Assembly (NCBI RefSeq): GCF_019972155.1 | Contig: NZ_BOVL01000021.1 | Span: 174,501-238,500, forward strand | Reading direction: 5' to 3' | Origin: Bradyrhizobium sp. RD5-C2 | GTDB taxonomy: Bacteria; Pseudomonadota; Alphaproteobacteria; Rhizobiales; Xanthobacteraceae | DNA: 64,000 bases | Part shown: one piece after another, positions 1-8,940 of the stretch | Position numbering within the stretch: position 1 is the stretch's first letter | Layout of the letters: each line of letters starts with the position of its first letter | Program-made: the position numbers and the translations under genes | Notes under the pieces: generated by a model | What the model saw: the letters and a program-made list of their open reading frames with translations, nothing else | Database searches by the model: none | What the model was told of the DNA's origin: nothing

Positions 1-112
1 GGAAGCGTCCGCCCGAATCGCGCGCCAGGTCGTAGTTGAGCAGCGCCGAATAGGCATGGCCGAGATGCAGGTAGCCGTTCGGACTCGGGGCAAAACGGAA
101 AACGGGTGGCAT
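1..112 (-). CDS. gluQ: GluQ, glutamyl-Q tRNA(Asp) synthetase (5' part only)
   Basis: The minus strand from the ATG at 112 encodes 37 residues beginning MPPVFRFAPSPNGYLHLGHA, and the gene then runs off the window edge. FAPSPNGYLHLGHA is the N-terminal nucleotide-binding region of class I glutamyl-type synthetases; HLGH is the HIGH motif. The short leader before it and the N-G-Y-L wording fit GluQ, the truncated GluRS paralogue that glutamylates queuosine on tRNA(Asp), better than full GltX, but only this stretch is visible. Upstream of its start lies an extragenic repeat region, so its promoter must be between about 113 and 312. Confidence 0.8.
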   Translation of the reverse strand, partial: MPPVFRFAPSPNGYLHLGHAYSALLNYDLARDSGGRF

Positions 113-127
113 GGTGTTCGATCGCGC

Positions 128-312
128 GTCATTGCCGGGCCGGACCCGGCGATCCTTGGTGGGCATGATCTTCGCGCAAACGCCTGGCGTTTGTCGCGAA
201 GCAAAACCGGTTTCCACTTTTCCGGACCATGCGGCTGGACAAGACTCTGTTACGATAGGAGATGGATGCGCGGGTCAAGCCCGCGCATGACAAGCCGAAT
301 GCAGATCCCGCA
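128..312. repeat. Extragenic palindromic repeat region
   Basis: This stretch between two genes holds typical Bradyrhizobium-type intergenic repeats. One part carries a segment ending in AAACCGGTTTCCACTTTTCC, and another the palindrome CGCGGGTCAAGCCCGCG at about 269-285. The second part remains open in frame with the following glycosylase gene and would add the spurious leader MDARVKPAHDKP, so it matters for start choice. No gene is seen here. Confidence 0.65.
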
Positions 313-966
313 ATGCTGATCCATCTCGAAACCCAGGCCGACCTCGATGAGGCCATCCAGAAGCTGGTCGACCAGGATCGACGGCTGCGCCCGATCCTCG
401 AACTGACCGGCATGCCGGCCATCCGGCAGCGCGAGCCGGGGTTTGCGGGACTTGCCGCGATCGTCTGCGGCCAGCAGTTGTCGACCGCGAGTGCTGCTGC
501 GATCTGGGGCCGTGTCAGCCAGGCGTTCGACCCGTTCCACCATGATACGATTCGCAAGGCGCGCGCCGACCGGCTCGGCCGGCTCGGGCTCTCGGCGGCC
601 AAGATCAAGACGCTGAAGCACATCGCGCGCGAGCTCGCCGAGGAGCGGCTGAACCTCGACGTGCTCGCCAACGAAGAGGCCGATGCCGCGCACAACACGC
701 TGACCGCGCTGCCCGGGATCGGCCCGTGGACCGCCGACGTCTATCTCTTGTTCTGCCTCGGCCATGGCGATGCCTGGCCGGCGGGAGACCTCGCCGTGCA
801 GGAAGCGGTCAAGGTCGGACTCGGGCTGAAGGAGCGGCCGACGCCGAAGCAGATGGCACCGCTCGCCGAGCCGTGGCGTCCGTTGCGCGGCGCCGCCGCG
901 CATCTGTGGTGGGCCTATTATCGCGTGCTCAGGAATCGCGAAGGCGTGATCGCCGGCGCGAAGTAG
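313..966 (+). CDS. DNA-3-methyladenine glycosylase II (AlkA-like, HhH-GPD)
   Basis: A 217-residue base-excision repair glycosylase that would remove alkylated purines. A helix-hairpin-helix with LPGIGPWTADVYLL lies at about residues 133-146, followed by the GD-L-A-V segment whose Asp159 fits the catalytic aspartate of the HhH-GPD family. The length fits the short AlkA form without the full N-terminal domain and without an Ada fusion. An upstream ATG at 262 is in frame, but the 17 residues it adds are the translation of a palindromic extragenic repeat, so I place the start at 313 (MLIHLETQAD). It seems monocistronic. Confidence 0.85.
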   Translation: MLIHLETQADLDEAIQKLVDQDRRLRPILELTGMPAIRQREPGFAGLAAIVCGQQLSTASAAAIWGRVSQAFDPFHHDTIRKARADRLGRLGLSAAKIKTLKHIARELAEERLNLDVLANEEADAAHNTLTALPGIGPWTADVYLLFCLGHGDAWPAGDLAVQEAVKVGLGLKERPTPKQMAPLAEPWRPLRGAAAHLWWAYYRVLRNREGVIAGAK

Positions 967-1087
967 GTCGTGGAGAAAACATTCCAACTGCGTGAACGCG
1001 TGATATAGCATCCGTAGACGAATACTTATTCACTTTGCCGGCCTCGCCCATTTTGCCCAGCACATCCTTCCAGCAAGGAGGACAGAC

Positions 1088-2701
1088 CTGGTATCGCTTC
1101 GCATCCCACTGACGCTTCTCCTGATAACCCTCGGGGCTATCGCCGCGGCGTGGTGGTGGCTGGGCATCCCGGTCAGCCTGGTGCGCGCTCCGATCGATCC
1201 GAGCGATAAAGTCCAGTGCATCTCCTACGCTCCGTTCCGCAACAATCAGACATCACTTGCTCCCGCGACGCAGGTCACGCCGGAACAGATCGCAGAAGAC
1301 CTCGCGCAACTCGCGAAGATATCCGACTGCATCCGCACCTATGCGACCGATCTCGGTCTCGACCAGATCCCCGGGCTCGCAGCCAAGGCCGGGCTGAAGG
1401 TCATTCAGGGCATTTTCCTCGATCGAGACCGAAAGAAGAATGCAACGCAGGTCGAAACGGCGATCCGCCTCGCCAAGCAATATCCCGACACGATCATCGC
1501 GCTCGTGGTCGGCAACGAAGTTCTGCTGCGCAAGGAAATGGCGGCGTCCGACCTCGCCGCCATGATCCGCTCGATCAAGGCACAGGTCAGCGTTCCCGTC
1601 ACCTATGCCGACGTCTGGGAGTTCTGGCTGAGCAACCGCGAACTTGCTGACGTCGTCGACTTCATCACGATTCACATCCTGCCATATTGGGAGAATATCC
1701 CAATCCCCGCGGAACGTGCCGCCGCTCACGCTGACGAGATGCGCCGGCAGATCGCGGCGGTTTTTCCGGGCAAGGAAATCTTTATCGGAGAAGTAGGTTG
1801 GCCGAGCGAGGGGCGCATGCGCGAGTCCGCGCTGCCGTCGCGCGTCAATCAGGCACGCGTGGTCTCGGAGGTGCTCGACCTTGCCCGGCGCGAGCATTTC
1901 CGCGTCAATTTGTTCGAAGCGTACGATGAGGGATGGAAGCGCGAGATCGAAGGTACGGTCGGTGGCTCCTGGGGCCTGTTCGATTCCGAAGAACGCACGC
2001 TGAAATATCCGGCTGGAGTGCCGATCAGTAATTTTCCGTTATGGAAACTGCAAATGTGCAGCGGAATGGCGCTGGCGATCCTGGTGTTCGGCGCGGCATG
2101 GCTGACCTTGCGCCGCAAGCCGAGGGAGCCAAAGGAAGCAAGGCTCGTGTCATGGCTTGCGGTCACTCTCTCTGCGACCACAGCCGGAATCCTGTTCGGG
2201 GTCGCCGCGCAACGACTGGTCTATGAAAGCTACGGCACCGGAGGCTGGCTTGTGTGGGGGTCGCTTCTTGTGGCGGCAACGGCTTCGCCGGTGTTCGGCG
2301 CCAACGCCCTGATGTCGGGTCGCGCGCCGCCCAGCTTTGCCGAATTGCTGGGTCCGAAGGGCTACCACACTGAATCGGTACTGGTGACGATGCACGGATT
2401 GGCCTTGATGGTCACCGCCGTGATCGGCACAGCGACCGCACTCGGCCTTATCTTCGACCCGCGCTTCATCGATTTTCCGTTCGCGCCCCTCACGATGGCG
2501 GCGGTGCCTTTTGCAGCCTTGACGCTGCTCAATCCTCCCGGGAAGGGAAACCGCCCTCTCGCGGAATCGATGTTTGCCGGCATTTTCGTTGCAGCGGCAA
2601 TCTACACTGGGCTCAACGAAGGGCCAGAGAACTGGCAGGCGCTGTGGACTTGCGCTGCCTTCATGTTGCTCGCGGCAACGTTATGGCGGGCCCGCGCCTG
2701 A
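1088..2701 (+). CDS. GH17-type membrane beta-glucan synthase/transglycosylase (NdvC-like)
   Basis: About 537 residues: an N-terminal membrane anchor, a glycoside hydrolase family 17 domain of roughly 270 residues, then several hydrophobic helices to the C-terminus. GH17 catalytic signatures are visible: VVGNEVLLR supplies the acid/base Glu and IGEVGWPSEG the nucleophile Glu. In Bradyrhizobium, NdvC-type proteins of this size and build take part in cyclic beta-(1,3),(1,6)-glucan synthesis, acting at the inner membrane and periplasm. Start choice: the first conventional start (GTG 1181) would cut off the membrane anchor. The frame stays open upstream, and CTG at 1088 sits 6 nt after a perfect AGGAGG (1076-1081), so CTG is proposed as initiator. 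ndvB is not in this window. Confidence 0.75.
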   Translation: MVSLRIPLTLLLITLGAIAAAWWWLGIPVSLVRAPIDPSDKVQCISYAPFRNNQTSLAPATQVTPEQIAEDLAQLAKISDCIRTYATDLGLDQIPGLAAKAGLKVIQGIFLDRDRKKNATQVETAIRLAKQYPDTIIALVVGNEVLLRKEMAASDLAAMIRSIKAQVSVPVTYADVWEFWLSNRELADVVDFITIHILPYWENIPIPAERAAAHADEMRRQIAAVFPGKEIFIGEVGWPSEGRMRESALPSRVNQARVVSEVLDLARREHFRVNLFEAYDEGWKREIEGTVGGSWGLFDSEERTLKYPAGVPISNFPLWKLQMCSGMALAILVFGAAWLTLRRKPREPKEARLVSWLAVTLSATTAGILFGVAAQRLVYESYGTGGWLVWGSLLVAATASPVFGANALMSGRAPPSFAELLGPKGYHTESVLVTMHGLALMVTAVIGTATALGLIFDPRFIDFPFAPLTMAAVPFAALTLLNPPGKGNRPLAESMFAGIFVAAAIYTGLNEGPENWQALWTCAAFMLLAATLWRARA

Positions 2702-2800
2702 AAATACGTACCAGGCCGTGTACCCATAAACCCAGCGACGTGATGCGACGAACGCTGTCGGATCAGGGAGCCTTCGTGCGTCCTATGCCCGGCCGCGTTC

Positions 2801-5557
2801 TCACCATTGATAGCGCACGACGCCCTTGCCGGCATAGCTGCGTGTGACGTTGGAGAATTCACCCTCGAACGTCCCCGCCACCGACCAGCCGTTGACCCAC
2901 TTCATCTCGGCGGATGCGGTGGTCAGCGCGGAGTCGGAGGCCTGCGCTGCGCCGTTGACCACGAAGCTTGCGCCCGGCAGCGCCTGGAACGTGGGGCTGA
3001 TCGTCCGGTTCGGGTCGTAGTCATGCGCCCAGGCGAGCCGGCCCCGCAACGTGAGGATGCCATCGAGCATGGCGAACGACTTGTCGCTGCGCAGGCCGAG
3101 TTCGCTGCGCGTATCGGTCACGCTTCGGGCCGCATTGGCCAGTGCAAAAGTCGCCGAGCCGGATACCACCTGCTCGGCATAGGCCGGGAGCTGGAAGGTC
3201 GTGAACTGCGCCGCCGCATACGGTGTCAGGCCGATGCCGCCGATCCAGGGCGCGACGAAGCGATAGCCGCCTTCGGCGCGGCCCGAATACGCGTTGGCAT
3301 TGAACTCGGCGCGCAGGCGGTCGATGCCGGCGATCGTGACCGTGCGGTTGGTCGTGATGTCCTGCCAGCCATAGGCCAGCGCGCCGGTTATATAGGCCGG
3401 CCCCTGGGTGTGGCGGGCATAGACGCCTGCCTGGAACAGGTCGGAGCGTCCGCTTCCGAGCCCGTTGCCGATCGTAAACGCCGTGCCGCCGCCGGCCAGC
3501 GAAAAGCCTGCCAGCGTGTCCGGCGTGAATAGATAGTCGGCACCCGCGGCGGCTCCGGCAATGCTGCTCGTCGTGAAATTGGTGCCCGTGGCCGCGTTAC
3601 CGTCCGTCGACTGCGTGCCGCCGAAGGCCGCGCCCCAAACGCTCCAGCGCCTTTGGGGGATGAGCGGCGGCGCCTTCGTGACCATCGCGAAGGCGTCGGT
3701 CTTCTCCTTCTTCTTCGCGGCGTAGGCGCTCGCCTCGTCGTCCTCTTCCGTAAAGCCGGTCGCGCTCGGCGATAGTCCCTGCCCGCCGTTCTGCTGCATG
3801 AACCGATCGGTGAGCAGGCTCATATACATGCTCATGGCCTGGAACGTCGTCTGTTGCGAGCCCGTGCCGACTTCGCCGGAGGCTTGCGTCAGTCCCGCGG
3901 GCGACAGCGTTCCATAGACCAGCGGGATGCTGCCATTGGCGTTGAAGAAGCTGCTCAGCGCATTGCCGACCGCCTGTTGATTGGTGTTGAGGCCGCCCGG
4001 GACCGCGAAATTCAGGTTCAGATTGAGGAAGACGTCGCTGGCGTCGTAGCTCAGGGCCGTGTTGAAGCCCGACGGCAGATTGGTGTTGACCACCGAGCCG
4101 AACGTGCCGGTGACGCCGCCCGTCGCGGTCAGAATGGTGTATTTCTTGGCGACGTAGATGCCATTGGCGAACATCGCAGCGACGGTCGCACCGCCAAGCG
4201 TTGCCGCGCCAGTAACGGTCGTGAAGGATGCGGTCGTCGGATTGAGGGACACGACGTACATCGCGCCCGATTGGAACGCGAGGTTGCCATTGATCGCCAT
4301 CGATATACCCGGTGCGCCCGATCCCGGCGCGAATATGCCGCCCGAATTGACCTGGGTGTTGCCGACCGTCCCCGTGCCAAGCAGCATGCCGCCGCTGTTC
4401 ACCGTCGTCAGGCTCGACGTGGCAATCGATCCGTCGATCTCGAGCTTGGCGCCATTGTTGATGGTGGTCGCGCCGGTGTATGTGTTGGTCCCGGTGAAAA
4501 TCGCCGAGCCGCCCGAGCCAGAGTTGGCGATGGTGATGTTGCCGCCGGTGGTCGCGTCGGAGAACACGCCCGAGAATGTCACCGTATTGCCCGCGAGATT
4601 GATCGTGTTCGTCGTGGCGTTGCTGAGCGAGAATCCCTGGCTGTAGGTCGCGCCGGCCTGATCCATCAGCAACGTGCCACCATTGAAGATCGGGGCGAGG
4701 GTGACCCCCAGCGCGCTCGCGTTGTAGCTTGGGACCGCGGTGTCGATGGTGTGGAAGACGTCCATCGTCACGGTCACGTTGCCGGAGTTCAGCGCATGCA
4801 GTCCGTCGGTATTCACGCCGGTGGCCTGATAGGTGAAGGTATCTATTCCGGCGAAACCCGCGGTTGGCGTGTAGAGAAGCGAATTGCCGCTGGTGGTCAA
4901 CGTACCATGCGACGGGTTGACGTTACCAAATCCCTTGATGATTTGATTGATGCAACCGGATACGGCCGACGCGGGTGGTCCCTGACCTGCATTCCCCTGC
5001 GCGCCGCAACCGGTGATACTTCCTGCGGGAACCGCGAGCAGGATGGCGTTATTCGGGGTGTCCAATACCGTGACGGCTCCGGGAATGACGTTCAGCGAGA
5101 CATTGAGCGTGGCAGGACCGCTGGTGCCAAAAGTGGTCCCGCCGGCCGAACCCGGGCCGCCGGCGCCGTTGAACACGGTCGTCACACCGATCGAGAAATG
5201 ATCCAGGCCGACGAATGTAGAAGTTGAGGGAGTGTAGATGTAATTGATGCCGCTGGCCGTCCGCGTGCCGACGAGGGTTCCGTTCGTGGTCGTTATGTTC
5301 AAATGAGTATCGTTGTTGACGTTGCCGCCGTAGCAATCCGGATCAGCGGTGAACACGCCGCTGCCACCATTGACGATCAGGAACGTGGTGCCCTCATTGG
5401 GCTGGCAGAACAGCGGATCGCCTGGGTTGTTGGTAACGGCGAGTGCTGCGCTGGTGCAAATTCCCAGGACGGCGACGGTCACAATTAAACGAGCAAGCCA
5501 TCCCGCACCCTGGCCCCAGACCAAAAATTTCCGCATCCCGACGACGTAAAATGCCAT
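2801..5557 (-). CDS. Autotransporter (type V secretion) with beta-helix passenger
   Basis: 918 residues. A signal sequence (hydrophobic core near LIVTVAVLGICTSAALA) precedes an Ig/cadherin-like region with repeated THG-type strands (TPTAGFAGIDTFTYQA). Next come autotransporter-associated beta-strand repeats (FTGTNTYTGATTINNGAKLE, then GTGTVGNTQVNSGGIFAPG) and a C-terminal beta-barrel of about 270 residues ending in the aromatic RYQW expected for BAM recognition. It would be displayed on or released from the outer membrane; the ligand cannot be read from the sequence. ATG 5557 is chosen because a GAGGGGG motif precedes it; an in-frame start at 5608 would add 17 residues without a good ribosome site. 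A 19-bp palindrome lies about 80 bp upstream. Confidence 0.85.
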   Translation of the reverse strand: MAFYVVGMRKFLVWGQGAGWLARLIVTVAVLGICTSAALAVTNNPGDPLFCQPNEGTTFLIVNGGSGVFTADPDCYGGNVNNDTHLNITTTNGTLVGTRTASGINYIYTPSTSTFVGLDHFSIGVTTVFNGAGGPGSAGGTTFGTSGPATLNVSLNVIPGAVTVLDTPNNAILLAVPAGSITGCGAQGNAGQGPPASAVSGCINQIIKGFGNVNPSHGTLTTSGNSLLYTPTAGFAGIDTFTYQATGVNTDGLHALNSGNVTVTMDVFHTIDTAVPSYNASALGVTLAPIFNGGTLLMDQAGATYSQGFSLSNATTNTINLAGNTVTFSGVFSDATTGGNITIANSGSGGSAIFTGTNTYTGATTINNGAKLEIDGSIATSSLTTVNSGGMLLGTGTVGNTQVNSGGIFAPGSGAPGISMAINGNLAFQSGAMYVVSLNPTTASFTTVTGAATLGGATVAAMFANGIYVAKKYTILTATGGVTGTFGSVVNTNLPSGFNTALSYDASDVFLNLNLNFAVPGGLNTNQQAVGNALSSFFNANGSIPLVYGTLSPAGLTQASGEVGTGSQQTTFQAMSMYMSLLTDRFMQQNGGQGLSPSATGFTEEDDEASAYAAKKKEKTDAFAMVTKAPPLIPQRRWSVWGAAFGGTQSTDGNAATGTNFTTSSIAGAAAGADYLFTPDTLAGFSLAGGGTAFTIGNGLGSGRSDLFQAGVYARHTQGPAYITGALAYGWQDITTNRTVTIAGIDRLRAEFNANAYSGRAEGGYRFVAPWIGGIGLTPYAAAQFTTFQLPAYAEQVVSGSATFALANAARSVTDTRSELGLRSDKSFAMLDGILTLRGRLAWAHDYDPNRTISPTFQALPGASFVVNGAAQASDSALTTASAEMKWVNGWSVAGTFEGEFSNVTRSYAGKGVVRYQW

Positions 5558-5636
5558 GGGGTGCCCCCTCGAAAAACTGACCCAAAACATAAAGGCTTGT
5601 CGGTCCACATCAGAACCGGAGTCGACTCGATTAGCC

Positions 5637-5655
5637 CTTAGGTATTTTACCTAAG
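5637..5655. promoter_or_regulatory. Perfect palindrome upstream of the autotransporter, candidate operator
   Basis: CTTAGGTATTTTACCTAAG has perfect 8-bp arms and a 3-nt centre, and sits about 80 bp before the autotransporter start. Size and symmetry fit a dimeric regulator such as a LuxR/NarL-type protein, but no regulator is encoded next to it. The remainder of 5558-5870 shows nothing else recognisable. Confidence 0.4.
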
Positions 5656-5870
5656 ACGCCGTAGTATCCTACCGACATGACACCCAGCAATATCAGGCAC
5701 CGTCCAGACACAACTTATCTACGGTTGTGGCGGATCAGCCACTGTTCGCTTGTTCTCTTATCCTGAGGGTTCAAGCGCGGTTCTTTATCCGCTTCAGTTG
5801 TTGCGACTGCGCCGCTTGCTCCTCAAATCGTGGGCTTTGAAGCCGGCTTCTCCGCACAATCAAAAGGACC

Positions 5871-5971
5871 AGAGCCCTTTTCCGTTCCGATGGAATCTGA
5901 ACGGGGCTCTAGATTTTCGTCTTGACGCGTTTTCTTGACGCGAACCGGTATCCACTTCGCTCGAAAACGCG
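5871..5971. repeat. Extragenic repeat, family A copy
   Basis: A hairpin with AGAGCCC and GGGCTCT ends is followed by a segment containing GACGCGTTTTCTTGACGCG, then CCACTTCGCTCGAAAACGC. The second part recurs nearly unchanged at 22681-22738. It abuts the stop codon of the LysR gene and could also act as its terminator. Confidence 0.65.
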
Positions 5972-6883
5972 CTACCCACGCAGCCTGACGCGGTCCTCGC
6001 GCGCGCAATCGGTGACGAAGCCGATGACGGCGCGCACCGAGGGAAGCTCGACCAGGTCGGGATGGGCGAGCAGCCAGAGATCGGAGAGGCTCGACAGCTT
6101 CTGCGGCGCGACCCGAACCAGATCGGGATAGTCGGCCCCGACCAGGCAGGACAGCGCGCAAATCCCGAGCCCGGCCCGCGCCGCCGCAAGCATGTCGCCC
6201 TGCGAGGAGCAGCGCATCACCAGCGTGCCCTGCCGCGTGATGACGTCGCTCCACCGCGCCAGCCGCGCATTCGAGGCCTGGTCGGCGAACCCGATCACGC
6301 TGTGCCCCCGCCACTCGTCCGGCCGCTCCGGCAGCTTGCGCCCGGCGGCATAACCGCGTGACGCATAAAAGCCGGCGCCGAGCCGTCCGATCTTGCGTCC
6401 GATCAGGTTCTCGTCCCCGGCATCGACCGGCCGCAGCACCACGTCGGCCTCGCGCCGCCGCACGCTCGCCGGAAACGGATGGGTGATGATCTCGAGCTGG
6501 ATGTTGGCGTGATCGCGCAGAAACGGCCCGAGGCGCGGCATCAGCCAATGCGCCGCCAACGTCGCGCCGATCGACAGCTTCACGACGCCGCGGGCCTGCT
6601 CGCCGGTGGCGGACGCGGCCGCCTCCGCGCGCAGCGCCGCAGCCGCCATCACCTCAGTGTGCTCGCGGAACTTGCGGCCATGCGATGTCAGCGACAGGCC
6701 ATCATTGGAGCGGGCGAACAGGCGAGTCCCGAGCTGCTTCTCGAGTGCCGCGACGTTGCGCCCGATGGTGGGGTGGCTGATGCGCAACCGCCGCGCCGCG
6801 CCGGCGAAGCTGCGCGTCTCGGCGACCGCGACGAACGTCTTGCAAAGCTCCCAGTCCATGTTGCCGCCCGCGCCGTTGTTCAT
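5972..6883 (-). CDS. LysR-family transcriptional regulator
   Basis: 303 residues with a typical LysR winged helix-turn-helix at the N-terminus (FVAVAETRSFAGAARRL, then SHPTIGRNVAALEKQLG) and a substrate-binding domain of two Rossmann-like lobes for the rest. It is divergent from the nitronate monooxygenase-like gene at 7032 across 148 bp that holds a perfect 14-bp palindrome, the usual geometry of a LysR protein controlling its neighbour. The start may instead be the ATG at 6859 (MDWELCKTF), because the first eight residues are Gly/Asn rich and add nothing to the fold. The inducer is unknown. Confidence 0.85.
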   Translation of the reverse strand: MNNGAGGNMDWELCKTFVAVAETRSFAGAARRLRISHPTIGRNVAALEKQLGTRLFARSNDGLSLTSHGRKFREHTEVMAAAALRAEAAASATGEQARGVVKLSIGATLAAHWLMPRLGPFLRDHANIQLEIITHPFPASVRRREADVVLRPVDAGDENLIGRKIGRLGAGFYASRGYAAGRKLPERPDEWRGHSVIGFADQASNARLARWSDVITRQGTLVMRCSSQGDMLAAARAGLGICALSCLVGADYPDLVRVAPQKLSSLSDLWLLAHPDLVELPSVRAVIGFVTDCAREDRVRLRG

Positions 6884-6899
6884 TTCTGGCCAATCAGCT

Positions 6900-6913
6900 G
6901 TTCAATATTGAAC
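6900..6913. promoter_or_regulatory. Palindrome GTTCAATATTGAAC, candidate LysR operator
   Basis: A perfect 14-bp inverted repeat lies 17 bp before the LysR start and about 120 bp before the divergent monooxygenase gene. It has a T-N10-A core close to the T-N11-A LysR motif, and its position suits autorepression. The site is inferred from symmetry and location only. Confidence 0.45.
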
Positions 6914-7031
6914 GTCATGACGCGGCCGTCCAGCCTTATATTGCCGCGCCAAGGGAGCCGCCGCTCCGGCCATCACAACAAATCGCGATCCGCCCCGGCA
7001 CCGGCCGGGCGGCGCATGGAGGATCCGAACA

Positions 7032-8006
7032 ATGTCGCTGCCCGCCTCGCTCGCCAACAGGCTCGAACTGCCGGTCGTCGGCTCCCCGCTGTTCATCGTC
7101 TCGGGGCCCGAGCTCGTGATCGCGCAGTGCAAGGCCGGCATCGTCGGCTCATTCCCGGCGCTCAACGCCCGCCCGGTCGAGAAGCTCGACGAATGGCTGA
7201 CGCGGATCGAGAACGAGCTCGGCGAGTATCAGGCGCTGCATCCGGAGAAGAAGGTCGCTCCCTACGCGGTCAACCAGATCTGCCACGCCTCCAACGACCG
7301 GCTGATGCACGACATGGAAACCTGCGTGAAGCACAAGGTGCCCATCATCATCACCTCGCTGCGGCCGCCGTCCGAGATCGTCGAAGCCGCGCATTCCTAT
7401 GGCGGCGTGGTGTTCCACGACGTCATCAACGTGAAGCACGCCCGCAAGGCCGCCGAGCAGGGCGTCGACGGATTGATCCTGGTCTGTGCCGGCGCCGGCG
7501 GCCATGCCGGCACGCTGTCACCGTTCGCGCTGGTGCGCGAGGTCAAGCAGTGGTTCAAGGGCACCATCCTGCTGTCGGGCGCGATCTCCGACGGCTGGAG
7601 CATCGCGTCCGCACTCGCGCTCGGCGCCGACCTTGCTTATGTGGGCACCCGCTTCATCGCGACCGAGGAAGCCAACGCCGACCTCAGGTACAAGCAGGCG
7701 CTGACCGAATATGCCGCACACGACATCGTCTATTCGAACCTGTTCACCGGCGTGCACGGCAACTACCTCGGACCGTCGATCGCAGCCGCAGGCCTCGATC
7801 CCACCAACCTGCCGGTCGCCGACAAGACCAAGATGAATTTCGGCTCCGGCGGCAACACCAAGGCCAAGGCCTGGCGCGACATCTGGGGTTCGGGCCAGGG
7901 CATCGGCCAGATCACCGACGCCCCGCCGGTTGCCGAATTGGTGGCGCGGATGAAGGCGGAGCTTGCGCAGGCACGCGACAGCTTCACGACGCGGCTCAGC
8001 GCCTGA
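7032..8006 (+). CDS. Nitronate monooxygenase family flavoprotein (NMO/2-nitropropane dioxygenase-like)
   Basis: 324 residues forming one FMN-binding TIM barrel. Family landmarks are the N-terminal PVVGSPLFIVSG, the glycine-rich CAGAGGHAGTLSPFAL loop, LLSGAISDG, and the phosphate-binding GADLAYVGTRFIATEEA. Family members oxidise alkyl nitronates or act as related FMN-dependent oxidoreductases, so the exact substrate is open. GGAGGA upstream gives a good ribosome site. It is divergent from a LysR regulator and is followed at 33 bp by an alpha/beta hydrolase, suggesting a common transcript with the catabolic genes downstream. Confidence 0.8.
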   Translation: MSLPASLANRLELPVVGSPLFIVSGPELVIAQCKAGIVGSFPALNARPVEKLDEWLTRIENELGEYQALHPEKKVAPYAVNQICHASNDRLMHDMETCVKHKVPIIITSLRPPSEIVEAAHSYGGVVFHDVINVKHARKAAEQGVDGLILVCAGAGGHAGTLSPFALVREVKQWFKGTILLSGAISDGWSIASALALGADLAYVGTRFIATEEANADLRYKQALTEYAAHDIVYSNLFTGVHGNYLGPSIAAAGLDPTNLPVADKTKMNFGSGGNTKAKAWRDIWGSGQGIGQITDAPPVAELVARMKAELAQARDSFTTRLSA

Positions 8007-8039
8007 TCGGCAATCCCTGATATCTCGCAGGAGCGCAGG

Positions 8040-8897
8040 ATGAAGCGTCCGCTGTTATTGATCCTTCTCGCCCTGCTCACGACGATGTCCGGCATGGCAC
8101 GGGCCGGCGACGGCCCGTGGGGCGCGTTCGAGAAGAACACGCTCAATCCGGGCGAGATGTCGCAGGCAACGCCGGCGGACCTCGGTCTGGCCTTCGAGCG
8201 CGTCGCAATACCGAGCCGTGATCGCCGGCTCGACGGCTTCCTGGTGCATGCGGCCGCATCATGCCCGGCCGCGCCGGCGCTGCTGATCTTCCACGGCCGT
8301 GGCGAAACCGTCGCCGATTGGATCGCGGTGCAGAAATTCCTGCACGACAAATGTGTGTCCTCGCTCGTGTTCGACTATTCCGGGCATGGCCGGAGCAGCC
8401 CGCCCGGGACGATCGACAACATCAACGATGACAGCGTCGCGGCGCTCGACGCCTTCTTGAAGCTGTTTCCCGCCGACGGACGGCGCTGCCTGCTCAGCCA
8501 CTCCCTCGGCGGCGGTCCATTGCTTTACGCGGCAACGCATGGTGACGCCAAACCGGACTGCATCGTCGTTGCAAGCCCGTTCTCGTCGCTGCGCGACATT
8601 GCTATTCGGGGTGGCGCGCCCGAGCAGGCCATGCTCAAGCTGCCGGACGTCTGGAACAACGTCGACGCGGCGAGCCATTTGTCGATCCCCCTGCTTTGGG
8701 TTCACAGCCGATCGGACAAAACGATCCCTGTCGATCTCGGCCAACGGGTCTATGATGCGAAGCCGGGAACGAAGACCTCCGACGTGATCGACGGATTTGA
8801 TCACAACGCAATCTACAAGGAGATGCCCGACGCGATCTGGTCACCGATCATCGCGTTTGCGAAGACCAAATCAGCGGCGCGGGCCGGAAGCTGGTAA
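8040..8897 (+). CDS. Secreted alpha/beta hydrolase
   Basis: 285 residues. A signal peptide (MKRPLLLILLALLTTMSGMARA) precedes an alpha/beta hydrolase fold. The oxyanion-side HGRGET and the DYSGHGRS loop are visible. The nucleophile elbow is SHSLGG, an S-x-S-x-G variant of GxSxG. The Asp of LWVHSRSDKTIP and the His of GFDHNAI complete the triad. It would act in the periplasm or outside the cell on an ester or acyl substrate that cannot be named. It lies between the nitronate monooxygenase-like and acyl-CoA synthetase genes with short gaps, so it probably belongs to the same unit. Confidence 0.8.
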   Translation: MKRPLLLILLALLTTMSGMARAGDGPWGAFEKNTLNPGEMSQATPADLGLAFERVAIPSRDRRLDGFLVHAAASCPAAPALLIFHGRGETVADWIAVQKFLHDKCVSSLVFDYSGHGRSSPPGTIDNINDDSVAALDAFLKLFPADGRRCLLSHSLGGGPLLYAATHGDAKPDCIVVASPFSSLRDIAIRGGAPEQAMLKLPDVWNNVDAASHLSIPLLWVHSRSDKTIPVDLGQRVYDAKPGTKTSDVIDGFDHNAIYKEMPDAIWSPIIAFAKTKSAARAGSW

Positions 8898-8940
8898 GCC
8901 GGAACACCGGCCGGACGATCGCGAGGAAACGGAACGGAAT

